Source: Adiantum capillus-veneris
Lineage: Eukaryota > Streptophyta > Polypodiopsida > Polypodiales > Pteridaceae
Assembly: GCA_014529385.2 (NCBI GenBank)
Contig: CM043959.1
Coordinates: forward strand, 9,698,809 to 9,762,808
Direction of reading: 5' to 3'
Length of the DNA stretch: 64,000 nucleotides
Positions 57,921 to 64,000 of the stretch are shown here, one piece after another. The notes beneath the pieces are model-generated. The model saw only the letters and a list, made by a program, of their open reading frames with translations, was not told the DNA's origin and made no database searches. Position 1 is the first letter of the stretch, and each line of letters begins with the position of its first letter. Made by a program: the position numbers and the translations under genes.

Positions 57921-58854
57921 AGTCGAGCGTCCCACCAACAAATTTAAATCCAACTTAATCCACTGACTCAAATGAAACTCATAAATATGATCAAACTATA
58001 TCTTGACGCACACAACCTCAAATGCCAAATGCAAATCAAAACTGATGAGCTAATGACATCAAATCCAAGAAACTCTAACTTGAGGCTACCTCATCCAAGG
58101 TTTTCCTAAAAGTATTTTTTCATAATTTTATTTTCAAAACTATTAGATAGCACCACACTAGCTATAATAAATTCTACCAATGCACTTAGATATATCGTAG
58201 GTCAAGTGGATGGGGTCCAATGATTTTTGGTAAACAAACAATGAGCACTACACTTGCATGGTTTATCTTTTTGAATGAGAAAAAAACATAGAGCTTGCAA
58301 GATGCCTCTTTTTTTCTACCCTTAACTCAGTGTGTCCTCAATTCACACTGACAATAATAAAACTTTGGTGGTCTTTGACAGACTTCACTTGTTAGAATTC
58401 ATGTCTTATTGTGACCATGAGACTTGATGTACTCAATCCCATTAATTTAAATTAACTAAAAGTCTTAATTCTTAAAGGAATCTACACCAAGACTTGAATT
58501 TTGGTGACAAATTTCTTAAAATCATGCTAGAACTCTATCCAAGGCTCTCTCGTTATGTAATCCCCAAGCCATTTACTGGCATACTTGATGCTCACTGGTT
58601 GTACTCTGATTATTTTGAATGCAACTTCAGTTTCAATCTCACTCAAAGTGTCTCGTAATTTCATTTCCAATTATGTCTTCCAATAGTCTGAAGTGCTATC
58701 TAAATTCTCTAGATCTAACATCTCTAATTCTAAGTACCAACCTGATAGCTATCTGAATAAATCCAGCTCATTTCAGATCTTCTCATTCACCTCTCTCATC
58801 CGCATACCTCAGGGGTCCCACCTCTATGTTAACCCCTTATTTGTGAATCTTGAA

Positions 58855-59031
58855 CTAATAAAACAACCCCTCTTTCTTTATGACTTACGGGTTTTTTTCC
58901 AAAGTGCAATAAAAAAACCCATTCTAAATATATTTATGTAAATTTACCCAAAAGTTTTGAATTAAAAAACCCCTCCTTTTGAACTCTCATGGTATACTTA
59001 CATACATAGAGGTGGACCCCTTGAGCCACAT
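58855..59031. repeat. AT-rich dispersed repeat, copy 2
   Basis: Related to 19045-19295 (see there). It stands at the left border of the region that leads into the Tat-E LTR. Confidence 0.55.
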
Positions 59032-59055
59032 ACACACACACACACACACACACAC
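59032..59055. repeat. (CA)n microsatellite, 24 bp
   Basis: Perfect CA repeat right after the AT-rich repeat. Confidence 0.93.
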
Positions 59056-61347
59056 ATGCATATTCACTCTCCTGCCATTTAAATTACACACACCTCCCTC
59101 AACAAGCACATAGTACACACAACTAGAAAGTACGAGAAGCCTTGGTGTCACAATTTTCACACTCCTAATTTCTCATACACATACACCAATTCTTGGAGAG
59201 AATGACTGAAGGGATGCAAATAATACACTCATGCTAAAACATAGAATGCAAGCAACACACACATAAGCATAGCTAGTATGTAGGAAAGAGATTAGTGGGT
59301 GAAGAAGAAGAAGAGAGACACCACAACCAAGCTCCAAGATTAATTCTTCTCCAAAAGGTGATTTCACATCTTTCAAGGTGACTTTTATACCAAGGGTTTC
59401 ATAATCAATTTCGGGGTTCCCAAAACTAGTGAGCATACTAATCACTTTTCTAATCACATCGGATACACTCATTCAATATTTTTACAACTTGGAACTCTTG
59501 ATGATTCCAATTAAATTACAAAACACCACATTTGTAAAATCTACATGGGAAATACTATTTAAAATGGGAATCTAAAAACTTCTTATGCACTCCTACTCCA
59601 ATCCAATATTCACTTTCACTGCTGTAGCTTTCTTTCGTATAGTGTATTCAAAGCACTACAAATTCACTTTTGCACTTCTGCTCCATTCCAATCTTCACTC
59701 AGGCCATTGTAGCTTGCTACTGATAGTCGTTCTTCGGCTATTCAAAATTTTCATAGTGAGCTACCTCGCCCTACCAAATTCACCCAATCACTACCATTTC
59801 ACTGTATATAGGCGTGTGTGAGTTAGGGGGCTTTTCTCGTATTTTCTTAAAAACCCTCAATTAACTAGTCACTGGGCTAGTTGAGCCAAAAAAATAAAAA
59901 AATAATTTTAAAAAAGGTATATTATGGCCTTTTTGTGTGTAAATATTTTATTATATATATGGCCTAAATATAGGGTTTTTAATAATTATTTTGATATTTT
60001 ATTTAAATATTTATACCTAGGTGTGTGTTTTATTAAACTTATGTATGCTTTCTTTCATCCTCTTGCACCATAAGTGTATTTTTTGCCAATGTGTACATAC
60101 TCTAACCTCATATTTTTATTTTATACAAATCACCCCCACATTTTCACCCTCACCCTCGTGAAAACAAAAAAATTGATTTCTACGTTCTTTGTCATGTTTA
60201 TTATATTATTTTCATTTACTTGCATACCTTTTCCTCTTTCACCCAAAATAATACAAAGAGGGACCATATCATATGATTCCAATATCTTTCCATATCCATA
60301 ATTACTCCATATTTATTTATTTATTTTTTACTCAATATTCTAACACCATGTGCTCATTGAGCTAAAATCCATGAATAGTCCATACACTAGTCCCACCATG
60401 TATATATTGCTTTATTCACCAATAATCCTCCTCCATGCAGGTGTAAAGGGCAACTTGGATGATTTGTATTATGATATGACAAAGGAGGGGCTCACTCTTG
60501 GATGCATTGTACAAATTCAACAAAGAAGGGGGCCACTAAAAGACTTTTGCAGGCATAAAAAACAGGCTTTTTGGTGAGATTTTTGGCACCCATCTCCACT
60601 CCGAATTTGAAGTGGTGATCAAAAGAGAAAATGTGGAACAAAAGCTGAATAATCACCTCAAACATTTTGGTGATTTTTAGAGCAACCACCAGTGAGCTAT
60701 GATTTTTTGAGTGGACCCCAGTCTGCCCACTTTTCTCACAAGTAGCCCATAGTCTTCTCTCACCTCTTTCCACACTTCTACACACACACACACAAACACG
60801 CATTACTCTTAATCCCTCACTCAAACCTGCACCTTCAATGGTTTCTCTCACCTTCTTCAACATTAACCTCCCCACTTACTCCCATAGCTCTCATATGAGC
60901 TCTCCATGTACATACACCATCTCTATGCCTCTCTCTATTATCTCCAAAGTACAATTCCATCTTACCCCTTATATATATACATAAATTTAGCATGTGTACC
61001 ATTCTTAACCTCTGCAAATCAAGAGATCTCATCAATGAAATTACCATTTTCATCGTGATAATCAACCTTGGCGGCGGTGGCATAAAGAAGAGAAGACGAA
61101 GAAGAAGATCGATAGTCAATTTGAGAACCTACACAAGTAAGTCAAAAACTTCTTCAAGCTTCACCATCACAAGGATTTACTTACTTCATTCAACCATCTT
61201 ACTTCAACCATCCACCTCATTCTACCCATTGTAAATTCATCATTAACTTTCTAGTGATTACTAACACTAACCACCACTAACATACTAACACAAAATAGTC
61301 ATTGACCTAACCATAAAAGACACCTCACCTCAAGACATGTGCATAGT

Positions 61348-61349
<2 letters not shown>

Positions 61350-61398
<49 letters not shown>
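61350..61398. repeat. (CT)n microsatellite, 49 bp
   Basis: Perfect CT repeat in the LTR of Tat-E, about 190 bp upstream of the TATA box. Confidence 0.95.
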
Positions 61399-61400
<2 letters not shown>

Positions 61401-61581
61401 CCCTTCCTTAAAACTCTACTTTCACCTTATCTACCATCAATAATGCTCTTTTTGAGCCCACATCCATGACTCAAGCAGACAAAGAAGGCCCGCAATGTTT
61501 TGATATTCAGAAAAATCATAATCCTGACTTGTTAGCTTGTAAATTAGGATTTCCAAATAATCTTAATGATGGGTCTCCAAC

Positions 61582-61592
61582 CTATAAATAGG
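61582..61592 (+). promoter_or_regulatory. TATA box of the Tat-E LTR
   Basis: CTATAAATAGG matches the plant TATA consensus very well, with transcription expected to start about 30 bp on, near 61615. An AATAAA signal follows at 61792, as the R region of an LTR requires. Confidence 0.65.
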
Positions 61593-61791
61593 CCCCTCTC
61601 CTTATTGTAAAACAACTTCCAATATCTCACATAGCACCCCAACACTCTATGCGTGAGGAGAGACTTAGGTGTAGCAACCACTTTGTGAGCTTCACTCTTG
61701 GTGTGAGAGAAGCTTTCAAGCTACACATTGCAAGTGAGAGAGCGTGAGTTCAAAATCTCAAAACCACTATTATATATGTTCCTCCATCATC

Positions 61792-61797
61792 AATAAA
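61792..61797 (+). terminator. Polyadenylation signal in the LTR
   Basis: AATAAA, about 210 bp after the TATA box. In the 3' LTR copy it would end the element transcript. Confidence 0.5.
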
Positions 61798-62436
61798 TTG
61801 AGGTTTGGTGCATCAAAGGCGTACTTCAACGTTCAAATCTTCGTCCTTCCACTTGTGCGATACGGTTTAGTGGATTCAAGGTGACTTGTGTATTTTGAGT
61901 TCTATCGTTTGATCTTGCCTTAGAAAGTGTTTTAGTGTGTTTTCATTGCCAATTTTGTGTCCATTGTAAGAGGGTATTGTGGTGAGAGGTCTCCCACACC
62001 CTAAGACAGTGTGTGTGTGTGTGTGTTGGCAATGTTTAGCATTCACTAAGCATTGAGTGAGTTTTTGTACAAGCTCTACGATAGCAACATAATGAACCAT
62101 CTCCATTTGCAAGTCACAAATAAGGTATCACGCAAGATCCATTCCTCTCTCTCTTCCCTTTTCTCTAGCTCTCTCTAGTCCATTCTGTGTGTCTTGGTGT
62201 GAGGTTGCTTGTGTGTGTTTTTTGTGGTGTATCTTCTTGGTTGTGACAAAAAATCTCTTGCATCCTAGTTCGCATACCATAACTAGGTGGTGCCCCTAGC
62301 TTGTTTGGGTTTGGTTGTGGGTTTGTTTGTTGTGTTGTGCTTGTGGTTTCCCCAACCCCATATGAGCAGCACGGGAGCCTTGAGGGGTGTTTAGAGGTCG
62401 TCTCTCTTGTTGCCCGCCCCGGACTGCCTCAATTTT

Positions 62437-62456
62437 AGTGCCCCCACGGAGGACGG
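62437..62456 (+). other. Primer binding site of Tat-E
   Basis: AGTGCCCCCACGGAGGACGG, five bases after the LTR end, in the place of the Tat-C site. It is a weak version of the TGGCGCC type. Confidence 0.5.
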
Positions 62457-62507
62457 CTTGTGTATGTTTTGTGTAGGCTCAACCTTTAGCATAATCAAGT
62501 AGCTTGC

Positions 62508-62723
62508 ATGAATCACGAGAATTTTTATGATCCTTTTATTCCCATTGCAAGGCAAAAGGTGCACATAATTGTTAGTACTAAGTTACAATTTCAACAAGTA
62601 ATTCGTAGAATTTTGGGCCCTCGTAGGTTGGTTGAAATAAACGCTTTAGTGAATCCTTTTATTTTGCCTCTCATTAGGTACGACCTCTGGACGTCTATAT
62701 TTTTGTTTTATTTTAAGAATTAA
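62508..62723 (+). CDS. Tat-E leader frame a (71 codons), unknown function
   Basis: The frame lies between primer binding site and gag. Its product contains VHIIVSTKLQFQQVI, GPRRLVEINA and NPFILPLIRY. About 19 of 41 aligned positions are identical to frame b, only 14 bp downstream, including NP.ILPLI.Y and QQ...., so a and b are a tandem duplication at protein level. I know no family for it. Ogre-type Tat elements carry an extra ORF before gag, which could be its counterpart. The same region is present in Tat-C (27520-27985). Whether it is translated is unknown; the distance from the promoter makes it the first sizeable frame of the element RNA. Confidence 0.5.
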   Translation: MNHENFYDPFIPIARQKVHIIVSTKLQFQQVIRRILGPRRLVEINALVNPFILPLIRYDLWTSIFLFYFKN

Positions 62724-62737
62724 GGCATGCATAGACC

Positions 62738-62956
62738 ATGGATAATGGCCCAGGAATAGAGGTTTTCCCCTTCCATTTCACTCCACACATTAGAGTAAAC
62801 ATTGCAATTAGTAGAAAAATCCATTCTCAACAGCGTATGGTGTTCATGTTTGGTGCCCAAAGAGTAGGAGAAATTCTCGCGTCACCAAACCCTGTCATCC
62901 TACCTCTTATTGATTATCATAGGTCATTTGATGTGAATATTTTTATTTTGTTGTAG
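62738..62956 (+). CDS. Tat-E leader frame b (72 codons), unknown function
   Basis: Paralogue of frame a: VNIAISRKIHSQQRMV, FGAQRVGEILA, NPVILPLIDY. It ends 43 bp before gag. Basic residues in the first half and a hydrophobic end (FDVNIFILL) recur in frame a (WTSIFLFYF). No zinc finger, signal peptide or protease motif is visible. Tat-C has the matching sequence with FHF, HIRI and DYH-like blocks. Possible roles (RNA binding, Gag partner) are guesses. Confidence 0.5.
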   Translation: MDNGPGIEVFPFHFTPHIRVNIAISRKIHSQQRMVFMFGAQRVGEILASPNPVILPLIDYHRSFDVNIFILL

Positions 62957-62999
62957 AATAGATTGCAATTTAGAAAATATTATTGAAAAAATCAAAAAC

Positions 63000-63971
63000 G
63001 TGTGTCACTTTGGAATCAATTCAATGGAGAGCCAACGCCAAATGTCTGGATATCCTCTTTTCTTTGGAGAGCCTGGAGAGGATGCAGAATTATTTTTGGC
63101 GAATTTCAAGATGTCTTGCCGTATCAAGAGGATAGTAACTGATCAAGAACATATAGAAATTTTTGAGGTGGTCCTTAGGAAAGATGCTAGCACTTGGTTT
63201 GACTCTTTGCCTAAGGAAGTTAAGGGGAATTACACAGAAGTTTTGAATCGTTTCAAGAAATACTTCTTTGATCCCCAAAACACTCAAAAACTATGGCAAG
63301 ACATTGTTTCTCATAAGCAAAAAGACTTAGATGACTACTACTTGTACAAGCAAGAGTTTCTATGTCTTTGGGCTGTATGGGTGAGAAATGTTGCTAACCC
63401 TGGTGATGGTGCAGAGTTCCTAAAGAAGGAGAGGTTCATAGCTAGACTCTTCCCTGACCTTAAGGTAAAAGTTGAGGCGGGTGCACCTGCTACCTTTGAT
63501 GCAGCTGAAACTAGGACTACTGAGAAATATAGGAAACTCAAGTGCTTAAGGGGGGAGGTTCTAATAGAAGTTATTAGACCCAAAGGTAAGTCACAAGCAT
63601 CAACATCTAGGGAGCTTCCTGACGTAACGACGGAAGTGATTGAGAAGTTAAACGAATCTTTAAGCAGCCTGTCAATTTACCTTGCACAAGCTGTAGGTCC
63701 AAAGGGACAAGCAAAGAAGTCTGAAGAGCGAGATTCACGACCTAGGAGAGTCTTGCAATGTTGGAATTGCAGTGAGTCTGGACATGGGATGTATAATTGT
63801 CCTTGGCCCCGTGGGGAGCCAGGGAGACCTAACTTGAATTACCCAGTGATGAATGCAGGTGAAGGAACTAGTCAGCAACCACGGCTTCTACAAAGGCCAA
63901 ATGGAGCAAGACCACCTCCACAAGGAGTGGAAGGAGTTCCACCTTTGTCAGACCCAAATGTGCATGTGTAG
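63000..63971 (+). CDS. Tat-E gag with CCHC zinc knuckle
   Basis: An open frame of 323 codons with the Retrotrans_gag core: YPLFFGEPGEDAELFLANFK, then LRKDASTWFDSLPKEV (family 'aa.wfdsLp'), LNRFKKYFFDPQ, LDDYYLYKQEF and FIARLFPDLKVKV. The zinc knuckle CWNCSESGHGMYNC spans residues about 254-267, followed by a proline-rich tail. Gag would form the virus-like particle and bind RNA. The first of two methionines was taken; the second (MESQRQMSGYP, seven codons later) is equally possible. Tat-B has the C-terminal half of the same protein at 6913-7600. Confidence 0.88.
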   Translation: MCHFGINSMESQRQMSGYPLFFGEPGEDAELFLANFKMSCRIKRIVTDQEHIEIFEVVLRKDASTWFDSLPKEVKGNYTEVLNRFKKYFFDPQNTQKLWQDIVSHKQKDLDDYYLYKQEFLCLWAVWVRNVANPGDGAEFLKKERFIARLFPDLKVKVEAGAPATFDAAETRTTEKYRKLKCLRGEVLIEVIRPKGKSQASTSRELPDVTTEVIEKLNESLSSLSIYLAQAVGPKGQAKKSEERDSRPRRVLQCWNCSESGHGMYNCPWPRGEPGRPNLNYPVMNAGEGTSQQPRLLQRPNGARPPPQGVEGVPPLSDPNVHV

Positions 63972-64000
63972 AGGTGACAAATTCAAGAGAGGTTGACATG

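Larger units (their letters stand above)
53545..58854. other. No gene seen; old repeats and short tandem duplications
   Basis: AT-rich. Many short frames occur on both strands without motifs. The 64-codon frame at 55369-55563 (LHQLERAKNFNNSIQLS...) looks protein-like but matches no family known to me. Distinct items inside (tandem repeats and a poly-G run) are listed separately. Confidence 0.4.
59056..62431 (+). repeat. 5' LTR of Tat-E (left end not determined)
   Basis: The last ~170 bp match 27210-27387 and 34125-34299. Upstream it has a TATA box at 61582, a polyadenylation signal at 61792 and a CT tract at 61350, in the order expected for U3-R-U5. Where the LTR begins is unclear, and part of 59056-60400 may be flanking sequence. 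Confidence 0.5.
59056..64000 (+). mobile_element. Tat-E: 5' part of a Tat-type gypsy element, cut by the window end
   Basis: LTR (left end unknown, right end 62431, last bases GCCTCA), primer binding site 62437-62456, leader with two related short frames (62508-62956), then gag from 63000, open to 63971. The gag zinc-knuckle region and the LTR end match Tat-B and Tat-C. Polymerase parts would lie beyond the window. Of the three Tat copies this is the best kept in the part visible. Whether it is whole cannot be judged. Confidence 0.8.

Noticed and set aside
58742-58760. TGATAGCTAT, identical to the start of the LTR at 24995, as a possible start of the Tat-E LTR
   Set aside because: Similarity stops after about ten bases and there is no purine tract before it; treated as chance.

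Overview
This window is repeat-rich nuclear DNA from a land plant. The best lineage evidence is a group of Ty3/gypsy elements with two RNase H-like domains between reverse transcriptase and integrase, the layout of the plant-specific Tat lineage. Copia elements primed by initiator tRNA-Met, dinucleotide tracts inside LTRs and deep nesting of old insertions fit a large, slowly purged genome (large-genome angiosperm, gymnosperm or fern; I cannot say which). I found no host protein gene, tRNA, rRNA, CRISPR array or bacterial-type operon that I can support. Almost every open frame belongs to a retroelement fossil or is fortuitous.

Layout. 1-3.9 kb: a broken chromodomain-type gypsy element, cut by the window edge. 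4.9-6.9 kb: two minus-strand LTR pieces, one with a TGGCGCC-type primer binding site, nested in each other and in the gag of the next element. 6.9-27.4 kb: a Tat-type element (here Tat-B). Its reverse transcriptase is split by a 142-bp-LTR non-autonomous element (8908-16229, target duplication TATAA), which carries a Copia element (11470-16082) in its polypurine tract. Tat-B is also hit by a 526-bp insertion, an AT-rich repeat and a second Copia element (Copia-A, 19296-24411). The 2.4-kb LTR at 24995-27387 seems to end Tat-B and begin Tat-C (27388-34299), so the two form a tandem array sharing one LTR. Tat-C holds a gag-only LTR element (28751-33211, target duplication ACATT), whose right LTR holds a 604-bp inverted-repeat transposon flanked by TTAA.

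34.3-40.3 kb: a broken gypsy element (Gypsy-F) with chromodomain-like tail and an LTR carrying a 119-bp GA tract. 40.3-45.7 kb: no recognisable gene. 45.7-50.8 kb: Copia-G, a sibling of Copia-A, inserted into one copy of a ~107-bp tandem duplication and itself holding a 39-bp perfect palindrome with a TAT duplication. 50.9-58.9 kb: non-coding, with several short tandem duplications and an 18-G run. 59-64 kb: the 5' part of another Tat-type element (Tat-E) with LTR promoter, primer binding site, a tandem pair of related ~72-codon frames in the leader, and an open gag.

Most notable: the paired leader frames of the Tat elements, the TTAA-flanked inverted-repeat element proven by an empty site, the 39-bp palindromic insertion proven by an empty site, and the non-autonomous element whose interior is largely three unrelated tandem arrays. 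All similarities were judged by eye; mismatch counts are hand counts.
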